A DNA stretch of 64,000 nt from Nostoc sp. UHCC 0302 (GCF_038096175.1 NZ_CP151100.1:124001-188000), one strand, 5' to 3'; positions 18,320 to 26,020 are shown, counted from the stretch's first letter. Notes: generated from the letters alone by a model not told the origin. Made by a program: numbers and translations.

Positions 18320-18928
18320 TTAGATAGCTAGGGGTGTAGATGAAATTGCAATATTGATTCGTATCATTTAGATAGTTTTTTGCTAATGTTTCAATCCCTA
18401 ATAGGGTGTAGATGAAATTGCAATATTTGCGATCGCAATCAAAGAATCAATCTCATCCATGTTTCAATCCCTAATAGGGTGTAGATGAAATTGCAATTGG
18501 TTAGAGGGCGATCGGTTAAATGTGTTCTGCTAAGTTTCAATCCCTAATAGGGTGTAGATGAAATTGCAATGCAAAGAATATATCAATTAGCTCCCCCAAG
18601 TTTTGGTTTCAATCCCTAATAGGGTGTAGATGAAATTGCAATACATTGGGGGAGGAGAGCAACGAGTTGGAATCCGTTTCAATCCCTAATAGGGTGTAGA
18701 TGAAATTGCAATTTACGAAATATCTTTGGAGATTGTGGAAAGCTATGGTTTCAATCCCTAATAGGGTGTAGATGAAATTGCAATAGAAGAAAGTTCAAAA
18801 GACAATCTACTGTCGCTTGTTTCAATCCCTAATAGGGTGTAGATGAAATTGCAATCTTGGTTCGATAGTTACTGGGGCAATTGATTTTATTGTTTCAATC
18901 CCTAATAGGGTGTAGATGAAATTGCAAT

Positions 18929-19139
18929 CGCAGGAGCCTATAACACGCTCTATATTTCGTTTTCAAGGTTCTGTTGCGCGGATGGACTAATTGTAGCATA
19001 CAAAACTCTAACTTGGTACTAAGCAAATGGCTAAAACCCTCTCTAGATCAAATGCGCGGGTACTTTAGTCGATGGATTTGTCAAAAGTCTCATCCTGCAA
19101 AGATTTCAGCCTCAGTTAACAGAAACTGATTTTCAACAC
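18929..19139 (-). promoter_or_regulatory. CRISPR leader 2
   Basis: This flank is homologous to leader 1. It has the repeat-adjacent GCAG.AGCC..A.AACACG segment (18930-18949), GTTTTCAAGGTTCTGTT (18959-18975), CGCGGATG, a -10-like TACAAT on the minus strand at 18995-18990, and a second GCGCGG block near 19054. Spacing to the first repeat is the same as in array 1. It should drive array 2 and accept new spacers from the single Cas1-Cas2-Cas4 set. Confidence 0.8.
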
Positions 19140-19171
19140 CTACCCATCCGCGCATTAGCAGATAAAATATT
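19140..19171 (-). pseudogene. Relic of the 3' end of a second cas2
   Basis: Read on the minus strand this resembles the last 30 bases or so of cas2 (5354-5385). It keeps TGCGCGGATGGGTAG, the codons Cys-Ala-Asp-Gly-stop, preceded by a diverged ATATTTTATCTGCTAA against CTATTTTCTTTGCTGAG. Sequence further upstream (above about 19175) shows no cas2 similarity. It sits at the same distance from the leader as in array 1. Confidence 0.6.
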
Positions 19172-19315
19172 ACTTTTACCAGGTTATTAACTTGATTATA
19201 ATGATATAGGTATAACAAGCAACTAGACTGAGACACTCCTAAATCTTAGTTAAAGCTGAGTGGCATTTTTAGAAACTTAAGAGCTGGTACTCCCAAATTC
19301 CTCATCAGATATTTA

Positions 19316-19426
19316 GCGTTACAGCAGTATTAGCACGTTATCATTTTTCTCTTTAATTCTCAATATGTGCGATGGCTTAAAAGGTATGCGGCGTTACAGC
19401 AGTATTAGCACGTTATCATTTTTCTC
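19316..19426. repeat. 36-bp direct repeat pair
   Basis: Two identical 36-bp copies lie at 19316-19351 and 19391-19426, starting GCGTTACAGCAGTATTAGCA and ending CATTTTTCTC. The second includes the last codons and stop of the next gene (19416-20375), so the first is a duplicated 3' end of that gene. Confidence 0.85.
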
Positions 19427-20375
19427 CGTATTCCAACTCCAGAACACTGAGCAATTTCTTTTCAACAGCCGTTAAATAAGGCCGATTCAATTTCCCCAAC
19501 GACTGCAACAGATTTTTGACTGTCTCCTCCAGTAAGTCTGAATACACTCGACTGATGCGATCGCAAATCACCTGCATCTGCTGACATTCGTGGGCTAGGT
19601 AGTTGTAGGACTTCAGGTACTGCAACCCAACTGTGTACTCGCCATCCCAGGTTTTGACAGTACAACTGAATTCTCCAACGTGGTTGACAATGCCCCAACA
19701 ACCGCCCTTACCTCGGAGTTTCGGGTTGTCCTTTGCAAGAATTTGACAGACTTCGCCTAGCTGATAGGTGTTTGGTATTCTGGTTCGCTCAATAATGCGC
19801 TGCACCACATCCTTCACAATCCTACCACTTGGGACTTTACCACCGGCAACCTCAACTGCCTTCTGCCAAGCTTCTCTTTGTACTTCCGGCTCTAAAGAAA
19901 CCAAAGGGCGCACTTGACGTTCATTATTCGGCAGAATTTGTAAACCATTGGTTAACATTTTTGGAGTCTGTAATTCACCCGTAGCTATTTCCTCTTTTTG
20001 TAAACCATTGGTTAACAAATTGTCCATGACTGTCGCTGCGGCAATCTTGTAGCTGGCTGCTATCCGCGTGTAACCAAACCTTTGCTTGCAATATTCTTCA
20101 AAGGTTTTGTGAGTTGAACGGTACAGTTTGCGATCGCGCAATTCCGCTAATGCCTTTCCCGCCTCAAAAAACGCCCGTTCTACCTTGCGTTCCAAATGAA
20201 GGCGATCGCTAACTTCCTGCTCGGTTAATTCGGGAACTTCAACAGCAGTAACGGTAATTGTTGCTGTAGCAGGGTCTTCTGGCTCCAAAATATCCTCCGC
20301 AGAACTAGCAGGTGGCGTGTTGTCACTAGATGCGGCTGAGGTGGCTTTTTCACGTTTAGAAGGTGGTTTGCTCAT
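19416..20375 (-). CDS. Plasmid DNA-binding protein (partition/DUF3102-like)
   Basis: This 319-residue protein begins with a Ser/Ala/Pro-rich disordered tail (about 1-45). The core at about 60-115 (ERAFFEAGKALAELRDRKLY, then FEEYCKQRFGYTRIAASYKI) resembles the N-terminal helical unit of plasmid and phage DNA-binding proteins that recognise sites by a helix-turn-helix. A near-exact internal duplication of NGLQ-containing segments is visible (LLTNGLQKEEIA / MLTNGLQILPNN). It lies upstream of an XRE regulator in the same orientation. A role in plasmid maintenance is inferred from context; the family name is uncertain. Confidence 0.6.
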   Translation of the reverse strand: MSKPPSKREKATSAASSDNTPPASSAEDILEPEDPATATITVTAVEVPELTEQEVSDRLHLERKVERAFFEAGKALAELRDRKLYRSTHKTFEEYCKQRFGYTRIAASYKIAAATVMDNLLTNGLQKEEIATGELQTPKMLTNGLQILPNNERQVRPLVSLEPEVQREAWQKAVEVAGGKVPSGRIVKDVVQRIIERTRIPNTYQLGEVCQILAKDNPKLRGKGGCWGIVNHVGEFSCTVKTWDGEYTVGLQYLKSYNYLAHECQQMQVICDRISRVYSDLLEETVKNLLQSLGKLNRPYLTAVEKKLLSVLELEYGEK

Positions 20376-20494
20376 GATTCCACCTCTTACGGTTTAATGG
20401 TATTTGCTTAGAGTTAATGGCTAATAAATTTTGAGTGTTGTGGATAGTTGCGATTGCCAAACAGCTAAGTTAATTTTTGTAAAAATAAAAGCAT

Positions 20495-20920
20495 TCATGA
20501 TGCCTCCTTATTAGGTAATAACCAGAATACCTGAGCAGTAGTGTTGTCTGATTTACCCGCATTAGGTGAATGCCCATTTTTGGGTTTTTCTGTAGTCACT
20601 GATTGAATATCAGCATATCCTGGATCACCATCGCCATCGTAAGTGTAGTCAAACAAATCTCCAGGTGTAATGATCCGCTCATCCCCTTTTGCGTGATAGG
20701 CCTTAGTTAAGCCGTTACACAAATTATTCAAAACTCTACCGCTAATCTGCTCAATCTCATCAGCGTTTTTCAGTTTTGAAATGGACGTTGGATGTATACC
20801 TGAAAGTTCAGCAAGTTCTTTGTTGCTGATTTTCTTCTCTGCCATTAATATTCTGAGCCGCCAACGAATCATCTTTTGAGAGTCTTTTTTTCTTTTTCTT
20901 ACTCTCATAGTTTCCTCCAC
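20495..20920 (-). CDS. XRE-family HTH transcriptional regulator
   Basis: The 141-residue protein has a basic N-terminus (MRVRKRKKDSQK) and a Cro/C1-type helix-turn-helix at about 20-75 (MAEKKISNKELAELSGIHPT, SISKLKN). The C-terminal half is acidic, Gly/Asp-rich and probably disordered. It is transcribed divergently from the 21110 operon, with a perfect 9-bp palindrome between them, so autoregulation and control of the plus-strand operon are likely. An internal ATG four codons in (MRVRK) is an equally good start. Confidence 0.85.
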   Translation of the reverse strand: MEETMRVRKRKKDSQKMIRWRLRILMAEKKISNKELAELSGIHPTSISKLKNADEIEQISGRVLNNLCNGLTKAYHAKGDERIITPGDLFDYTYDGDGDPGYADIQSVTTEKPKNGHSPNAGKSDNTTAQVFWLLPNKEAS

Positions 20921-21006
20921 TAACGCTTTTATAGCTAGATCGCTTTTTACTTAAAGTGATTCATCTTAATATAGCAAGGAAAACAAATAAGATGCAAGCT
21001 TGACAT

Positions 21007-21030
21007 AAATATAGCGAGCCTGCTATATTT
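21007..21030. promoter_or_regulatory. Palindromic operator in divergent intergenic region
   Basis: AAATATAGC and GCTATATTT form perfect 9-bp arms around a 6-bp spacer. Half-site-like TATAGC also occurs at about 20973-20978 and as ATAGC copies to 21040. The location between the XRE gene and the 21110 operon makes it the best candidate binding site for that regulator. Confidence 0.65.
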
Positions 21031-21109
21031 ATAGATAGCAAAAGGCGATCACCCCTCTCTCGCAAATTGGAAATGATCGCCCTCTGTTCCTAAAACAGGA
21101 GATTTCATT

Positions 21110-22153
21110 ATGACTTATCCCAAATACACCCAGCAAGCCCTCTCGCGCTATACCATCCCGCACCTCAAAAGAATTGCCGCAGAACTCGGCGTAACCCCAG
21201 CAGGGGACAAAAGAGCGGCTGAGACTTGGGTAGACGCAATCATCGCCCATCAGTCCGCTCAGACTCAGAAAGTCACTGACGAACAAACCACAGCCCAAAC
21301 CGAACTCGACAACTACATCACTGCTCAAGCCCAAGCCGTTGCACCCGAAGCACTCACCCCCGTTGAAATCTCCTTTGACCATCACGAATATTACGCTGGT
21401 AGTCAACTGATAGCCAGCATCAGCCATGACGATAGCCACTTAACGCAACGCTGGGTAGTCATGGTAAATGGTGTAGAGAAATTCCGTGCTAACACTTGGG
21501 CAAGATGCCATCGCTTCATAACTTGGCATCATAAACAAGGCACACTCAACACACTACCAATCCCACAAGGACAAGAACTGACATTTTTAGAAATCTCCTA
21601 TTACGACCAAGAAGTACATATTGGTGATTATCATACTGATAGTTATCTGGTAGCCAGTATCAGCTTCGACCACGACAACTACGAAGATTTATACTGGCGG
21701 GTAATGATTAACAGGCAAGAGATTTTCCGAGACGTTACACCTGCGCTCTGCTACGAATACATCAAGCAGCAGTACTACCAAGGCACATTACCAGTACAGG
21801 AGCAGTTACCAGAGGAACTTTACACGACTGGTAACGAGGTAATGGCGCAGATTTGCACCGAATGTGAAAAATTCGGCTTTGAAATCCTTGATGACGGCAT
21901 ATACCACAACGACGTAAAACTGGGCGAAGCCGGGCAGACTAACGGCGGCTGGTGGTTCACACGAGCAGCAGACGAAACCCAACAGCGCATCCCCTGTGAC
22001 TCCGCGTTAGATGCCGTGTGGTGGCTGTCGATGGTGGAGGACTTAACTGATGCAGAAATGGCTGACTGTGAGCAGCTGCTAGATTTACCCTTTGAGCAAT
22101 TGACCCCCCAAGACTGGCAACGGCTACGGGAGTATGAGCCTGTAGCAGCCTAG
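21110..22153 (+). CDS. Plasmid protein with tandem-duplicated domain
   Basis: The 347-residue protein has an N-terminal SAP-like helix pair (about 9-50: SRYTIPHLKRIAAELGVTPA). Two copies of a ~60-residue unit follow, one starting ISFDHHEYYAGSQLIASISH and ending KQGTL, the other ISYYDQEVHIGDYHTDSYLV and ending YQGTL. The C-terminal ~80 residues are a separate globular part. The duplicated unit and the function are unknown to me. A ribosome-binding site (ACAGGAG) precedes the ATG, and the gene opens the rightward plasmid cluster. Confidence 0.8.
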   Translation: MTYPKYTQQALSRYTIPHLKRIAAELGVTPAGDKRAAETWVDAIIAHQSAQTQKVTDEQTTAQTELDNYITAQAQAVAPEALTPVEISFDHHEYYAGSQLIASISHDDSHLTQRWVVMVNGVEKFRANTWARCHRFITWHHKQGTLNTLPIPQGQELTFLEISYYDQEVHIGDYHTDSYLVASISFDHDNYEDLYWRVMINRQEIFRDVTPALCYEYIKQQYYQGTLPVQEQLPEELYTTGNEVMAQICTECEKFGFEILDDGIYHNDVKLGEAGQTNGGWWFTRAADETQQRIPCDSALDAVWWLSMVEDLTDAEMADCEQLLDLPFEQLTPQDWQRLREYEPVAA

Positions 22154-22250
22154 AAGAGGCAGAGGGGCAAGGGTGCAGGGGGGCAGAGGGGAAAGAATCT
22201 GTACAACATCTCTCCTCTGCTCCTCCGCTCCTCTGCACCTCTGCCTCTTC
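22153..22250. repeat. GC-rich palindromic dispersed repeat
   Basis: The arms GAAGAGGCAGAGG and CCTCTGCCTCTTC are perfect complements at the outer ends of a purine-rich/pyrimidine-rich 98-bp stretch, giving a long hairpin straight after the previous stop codon. Low-complexity GAGGCAGAGG tracts of this kind are widespread between genes in Nostoc-type genomes. It may act as a terminator or mRNA end. Confidence 0.7.
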
Positions 22251-22275
22251 ATCCCTTCATTCACCACTCACAACA

Positions 22276-22617
22276 ATGCAACCCACAATATCCATTCCCC
22301 GACACTGGGACTACCCTCGCTTTGCTTTGGAACAGCGGACACAGCAGGGCAATTCGCAACTCACAATTCGCAATTCGCAGTTAAAGATAATTGCGACTTG
22401 CGAACTGCGAATTGGTAATTGTTTCGGTTGGCGTTATGCCATGATGCCTAATCACAACTCTGACGAAATATCTTACTTACAAGAGAGTCAAATTCAGCCG
22501 CTCTCTCCACAGGAATTGTTCACACAAATCACAGCAGAGATTGACTTCTACCAACGTCAAATATCCATCCTACAACAACAGTTATCAATAGTCACTGGAG
22601 GGTTCACTAATGGCTAA
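22276..22617 (+). CDS. Small conserved plasmid protein with in-frame repeat insertion
   Basis: The 113-residue frame reads TISIPRHWDYPRFALEQRTQQG, then a stretch made by a palindromic repeat, then GWRYAMMPNHNSDEISYLQE. The two outer parts resemble the small cyanobacterial proteins with the pattern YPRF.LGQR...G....GM.Y. The middle (about residues 26-50) comes entirely from the hairpin repeat at 22371-22414 and its flanks. The C-terminus (FTQITAEIDFYQRQISILQQ) is a coiled coil. Function unknown. Its end overlaps the next gene by 8 bp. Confidence 0.6.
   Translation: MQPTISIPRHWDYPRFALEQRTQQGNSQLTIRNSQLKIIATCELRIGNCFGWRYAMMPNHNSDEISYLQESQIQPLSPQELFTQITAEIDFYQRQISILQQQLSIVTGGFTNG
22371..22414. 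repeat. Hairpin dispersed repeat inside a coding frame
   Basis: Arms CAATTCGCAGTT (22371-22382) and AACTGCGAATTG (22403-22414) are perfect complements. Further partial copies of CAATTCGCA occur just upstream (about 22350-22370). The repeat lies in phase with the surrounding reading frame. Confidence 0.75.
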
Positions 22618-22807
22618 AGTTGTTGATAATTATGTGGAACGTACTTCAGCTAGACTGTTGCGTTCGCTCCGCCGTTCTGGTGGTTCTGCTCCATTACATC
22701 GCATTCAGTTTTCGGAAACTATCATCCAATATCTACTCGATAAGAAACTAGTCCAAGTGCAGAACACTGGATACGGCTTTTTGCTAGAGATTGCTGAAGA
22801 ATTTTAA
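22610..22807 (+). CDS. Small hypothetical protein (65 aa)
   Basis: The frame starts at ATG 22610 inside the end of the previous gene, so the two are probably translationally coupled. The protein is basic at the N-terminus (ERTSARLLRSLRRSGGSA). It ends with IIQYLLDKKLVQVQNTGYGF, a pattern like a small winged helix. The family is not recognised. It has the same strand and tight spacing as its neighbours, which supports a real gene. Confidence 0.6.
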   Translation: MAKVVDNYVERTSARLLRSLRRSGGSAPLHRIQFSETIIQYLLDKKLVQVQNTGYGFLLEIAEEF

Positions 22808-22826
22808 CAAATAGGAGCAATTGAAA

Positions 22827-23015
22827 ATGCCTCATCCTCCTCTACATACGCTAGTTGATGCTGCAAAATTTATTCTGAACGAGATTGCAATACACCCTGA
22901 TTTCAAAGCACTCAACTATCACCCTAATTTAACTATAGGGGATGCTCAAGCAGCACTGTCTTACCTCAAGTCCGAGCTAGAAGGTAATTGCATACATAAC
23001 AAGATTCTGGATTAG
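22827..23015 (+). CDS. Small hypothetical protein (62 aa)
   Basis: The chosen start is ATG 22827, preceded by AGGAG at a good distance (about 22813-22817); a TTG two codons upstream is less likely. The product (MPHPPLHTLVDAAKFILNEI ... GDAQAALSYLKSEL) looks like a small helical protein. No family recognised. It belongs to the rightward plasmid cluster. Confidence 0.55.
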   Translation: MPHPPLHTLVDAAKFILNEIAIHPDFKALNYHPNLTIGDAQAALSYLKSELEGNCIHNKILD

Positions 23016-23112
23016 TACAAAAGTAATTACTCGAATAACAGCGCTCATTCAAGTGATTACTACATACAGAGTTAATACTCCCTTCTTAACCAATTACACA
23101 CTAAAGAAAAAG

Positions 23113-23943
23113 ATGACTACTGAAATTCAACTAGGTCTTTGCAATCCACCTGAACCAGTTTACTTGTACGTCAATCAGGGAGAAGTAAATGGGGAATCTT
23201 ACGTTTGGTACAAGTTTGATATTAATCAAGATAAGAAAATACCAGTTTCTCAACGTGCATTGGCTGGGTATTTGTCAGAGTTGCGATTGATAACTAAAGA
23301 ATTTCAAGGCAAGGATAATATCAAACTTGAGATTGTTGTCAGCGCCGATGAACTTTATGTTATCAGAACTTCGGTAGAGACTAACTTTGCCAAAAGCTTT
23401 CTTCTGGCTGCATCATGTATTCAGAATTTTGAGAAACCATTAATTATTGCTGCTACTGCTGGAGAGAAGAATACAGTTTTCTGCAATCTTTATGATGCTG
23501 CAACAAAAACCAGAATTAAGAGAGAGTGGAGTAAAGATATCGATTGGGCAAGCATTATTCATGATATCCAATTTCTCTTAGGTGGCACATCCTCAACTAT
23601 TCCACCAACACCGAAACTTAGTGTAGTTCCTCAAGCAATCCATCCACAGGATTTGCGAGTACGAAACATTCGTATATTGCTGGATTATCCAGTTGATTTA
23701 GTTAAAGAGTGGTTGCAGTTTCAAGACGTTGATCGTCCTAGTTTATTACCTGAAGAAAAGAGTGATGAACTCATCAAAACCATGTGTTTAGCTTGGTCAT
23801 CGGACAAATGTGAGCATCCTAATTATGCCCAATCTTCGTATCAAAATCTTGTTGTTGATGCAGTAGCACAAGGAGCTGATGAGTTAACCGCAGTTAAGAC
23901 GTGGATGCAAAAGTTGCAAACAGTAAAAGCTGGAGCAATATAA
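23113..23943 (+). CDS. Hypothetical plasmid protein, possibly OB-fold
   Basis: From ATG 23113 the protein has 276 residues starting MTTEIQLGLCNPPEPVYLYV; a GTG at 23053 would add 20 residues. The first ~150 residues are rich in beta strands (VNQGEVNGESYVWYKFDI ... LEIVVSADELYVIRTS), and the C-terminal ~80 form a helical domain (DLVKEWLQFQDVDRPSLLPE). I do not recognise the family. A nucleic-acid-binding OB-fold is a possibility from the strand pattern only. Confidence 0.6.
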   Translation: MTTEIQLGLCNPPEPVYLYVNQGEVNGESYVWYKFDINQDKKIPVSQRALAGYLSELRLITKEFQGKDNIKLEIVVSADELYVIRTSVETNFAKSFLLAASCIQNFEKPLIIAATAGEKNTVFCNLYDAATKTRIKREWSKDIDWASIIHDIQFLLGGTSSTIPPTPKLSVVPQAIHPQDLRVRNIRILLDYPVDLVKEWLQFQDVDRPSLLPEEKSDELIKTMCLAWSSDKCEHPNYAQSSYQNLVVDAVAQGADELTAVKTWMQKLQTVKAGAI

Positions 23944-24025
23944 CACGTTTCTGAATATAGGAGTCAGCAATAACTATAATCTCTGACTTCTATAACACTT
24001 TATTAATCACATAGGAATTACCAAA

Positions 24026-24241
24026 ATGAAAGTCATCGTTGCAGTTGTTGAAAAGATTACTAGTGAAGCACACATCGATATTCCTGATGGGCTTGATGAA
24101 TCTGCCATTAGACAATACATCACTGACTTATATAACAGTAGAGAAATGTTGGCTGATTTGAATATTTTTCAAGTAGAGTTTCAATCCATTAGCGCCCGAA
24201 TTGTTAAAAGCTGTTTTCCCAATGATTCTATCTCTGCATAA
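24026..24241 (+). CDS. Small hypothetical protein (71 aa)
   Basis: The product starts MKVIVAVVEKITSEAHIDIP and has a beta strand followed by a helix (DESAIRQYITDLYNSREML). An AGGA element lies about 12 bp before the ATG. Cysteine and charged residues give no known motif. It is the same strand as neighbours, 82 bp after one gene and 17 bp before the next. Function unknown. Confidence 0.6.
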   Translation: MKVIVAVVEKITSEAHIDIPDGLDESAIRQYITDLYNSREMLADLNIFQVEFQSISARIVKSCFPNDSISA

Positions 24242-24258
24242 TTTTTGGAGAGTTATAT

Positions 24259-24669
24259 ATGATTATCAAAACTATAAAGTGGACTGAAGCAGAACTCACA
24301 ATCCTTGAAGCAAAAGCTGAACTTTATACCCCCAAACAAATTGCCTCAATTCTCAAGAGACATGGCTATTTCCGCACTCCCGATGCTATTTCTACCAAGC
24401 TTTGGAGTTTGGGTTACTCCACACGTCCCTTTCTTGATAACTATAGTGCTGCTGAAATTTCTCGTATCCTTTGTGTTCACCGTACTACAGTTTCTGGCTG
24501 GGTGCGTCGTGGTTGGCTTTCTACTGGCAGGCATTCTGTTAGATATTACCAGATTCGCAAATGGCATCTGAAACGGTTTTTTGATAATCCACCACAACAT
24601 CTAAAGAAGCGCATTGCCGAAATCGACCCAGAAGCCATTAACTACTTGTTGGGGAGACGTGCATCATGA
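24259..24669 (+). CDS. HTH DNA-binding protein
   Basis: The 136-residue protein carries two likely DNA-binding units. The first (about 6-50: WTEAELTILEAKAELYTPKQ and IASILKRHGYFRTPDAIST) resembles SANT/Myb-like homing-associated folds. The second (about 60-90: YSAAEISRILCVHRTTVSGW) is a classic helix-turn-helix followed by a basic wing region (RGWLSTGRHSVRYYQ), like excisionase or MerR-type proteins. It overlaps the next gene by 4 bp (ATGA). A regulatory role on the plasmid is inferred. Confidence 0.75.
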   Translation: MIIKTIKWTEAELTILEAKAELYTPKQIASILKRHGYFRTPDAISTKLWSLGYSTRPFLDNYSAAEISRILCVHRTTVSGWVRRGWLSTGRHSVRYYQIRKWHLKRFFDNPPQHLKKRIAEIDPEAINYLLGRRAS

Positions 24670-25148
24670 TTGACCAAATCAATTCACTGTATCTGTGCTG
24701 GTATATCTCGCCACCTTGGAGTGATACCTTCGGCACACCTGACGGTGATCGCATTCCACAACTTGAAGTCAATCTGCTCGAACGAGTTTACATCGGAACT
24801 ACAAGGACATTCGGCTACTGCTGCGGGGTGAAGTGGAAACAAGACCGCTGGATTTATGCAATTGCCTGCACGGGTGACATCATCCACACCACTGAACACG
24901 AAATCATCGGCACTGGTGAAATGCAACTGGCTGCTATAGAAAAACCTGCTTTCATTCTCGGCGATCGCATCATGCTTCTTTGTGATGACCAGCGGACAAA
25001 GCAGCGGCTAATTCTGGGGATTCAACTGCTCAACAGGTCTTGGTTTTATGAAGTCGAGTGGATGCCCCCTGCTCTGGATGAAACCACCAGCCTGGACGAA
25101 CGGCTGGCTTTTGTAGCCCAGAAAGATTTGGTGCGAGTGCTTTTTTGA
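24666..25148 (+). CDS. DUF1392 family protein
   Basis: The 160-residue protein starts MIDQINSLYLCWYISPPWSD and contains NLLERVYIGTTRTFGYCCGV, both typical of DUF1392. This family is found almost only on plasmids and accessory regions of Nostoc-type cyanobacteria. Its function is unknown. The start codon overlaps the stop of the HTH gene (ATGA), pointing to translational coupling. No membrane segments or catalytic motifs are visible. Confidence 0.8.
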   Translation: MIDQINSLYLCWYISPPWSDTFGTPDGDRIPQLEVNLLERVYIGTTRTFGYCCGVKWKQDRWIYAIACTGDIIHTTEHEIIGTGEMQLAAIEKPAFILGDRIMLLCDDQRTKQRLILGIQLLNRSWFYEVEWMPPALDETTSLDERLAFVAQKDLVRVLF

Positions 25149-25198
25149 TGTGCTTTCAAGAATTAACTGTTTGAACAATAAGCAGAAGAACAAAATTT

Positions 25199-26008
25199 AT
25201 GTTGACACATTTTTGGCAAGACTCCGAAATTAATCAAATGCCCCAAGAGGGAGTGCTAGGTAAATACAGTATTCCCAAGGGCTACGTGAATGGCACTCAA
25301 ATGTGCAAGGCTAACGGGAAATTTTTAGCCGATTACATCAAGCTCAAGTCTACAAAGCAGTATTTGCAAGCACTTTCTAACGATATGAAGATCCTCATAT
25401 CGTCTTTAATTGTTGAAATCGAAGCGTATGGAAAAGAACAAGGGACTTGGATTCACCCAGAAATCGCCATTGATTTAGCTCGCTGGGTATCTGTTGAATT
25501 CCGCATCTGGGCAAACAGAACCTTGATGAAGGTCATGCTAACAGATGAAGTTGAGCAAAAACCAGCACCTCAATCACATGAAGCACCACACACATTAGCC
25601 CCATCTCAAGAAGCTGCACAATTAGCTTTACTCTTAGGTGACTTTGCCGGATTAGACAAAGCCCTCACCGCCCAGCTTGCAGTCAACGCCGCCACTGCTG
25701 TCAACCCGGCTCTTAAGCCTGCTGCTGATGAACTAAAGACAGCGATCGCTTGCACCAATATTAGCGATGATGCCTATCTCAGACCAACAGACATTGGCGA
25801 AGTAGTTGGGCTTTCAGCAAGAGCCGTAAATAACTGGCTGACTAACGCTGGCTTACAGTACAGAACTGATGACAAGAAAATCCCCTATCGCCCCACTGAA
25901 ACTGGTAAGCGGTGGGGGCGAATGGTTCCGACTGTTGCTAGACCTTCAAACCAGACTGTCTTTCAGCTGCGTTGGTTGCCTGAAATAGTAAAAGTCATCT
26001 CTCAATAA
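25199..26008 (+). CDS. KilA-N domain protein
   Basis: The 269-residue protein has a KilA-N domain at about 5-115: KYSIPKGYVNGTQMCKANGK, LADYIKLKSTKQYLQALS and GTWIHPEIAIDLARWVSVEF. KilA-N is a DNA-binding domain shared by phages, large DNA viruses and plasmids. A linker with QEAAQLALLLGDFAGLDKAL follows. A C-terminal helix-turn-helix-like part (about 195-245: LRPTDIGEVVGLSARAVNNW) suggests a second DNA contact. It probably acts as a plasmid regulator or phage-related antirepressor. Confidence 0.88.
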   Translation: MLTHFWQDSEINQMPQEGVLGKYSIPKGYVNGTQMCKANGKFLADYIKLKSTKQYLQALSNDMKILISSLIVEIEAYGKEQGTWIHPEIAIDLARWVSVEFRIWANRTLMKVMLTDEVEQKPAPQSHEAPHTLAPSQEAAQLALLLGDFAGLDKALTAQLAVNAATAVNPALKPAADELKTAIACTNISDDAYLRPTDIGEVVGLSARAVNNWLTNAGLQYRTDDKKIPYRPTETGKRWGRMVPTVARPSNQTVFQLRWLPEIVKVISQ

Positions 26009-26020
26009 TTCGTCAAAATT

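Larger units (their letters stand above)
16495..18333 (-). mobile_element. 1839-bp IS (copy 1) inside a CRISPR repeat
   Basis: Perfect 21-bp inverted repeats bound the element, reading CCCTAGCTATCTAATTGGTA plus one base at each end. The 8-bp target duplication is GTGTAGAT (16487-16494 and 18334-18341). Both copies are 1839 bp; the second lies at 27143-28981. It carries two overlapping transposase frames. An 8-bp duplication fits several families, and I could not assign one with confidence. Confidence 0.95.
16325..18928 (-). CRISPR. CRISPR array 2 (type I-D variant repeat), 11 repeats, split by an IS
   Basis: The repeats are 37 bp and start GTTTCAATCCCTAATAGGGT, ending ATGAAATTGCAAT. They differ from array 1 at four positions. 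Starts are 16325, 16396, 16469, 18388, 18461, 18534, 18606, 18676, 18748, 18819 and 18892. The third repeat is broken after 26 bases by the IS at 16495-18333, and its last 11 bases resume at 18342-18352. The leader lies at the high-coordinate end, as for array 1. Unlike array 1, the distal repeat is intact. The spacer at 16433-16468 matches array 1. Confidence 0.97.
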
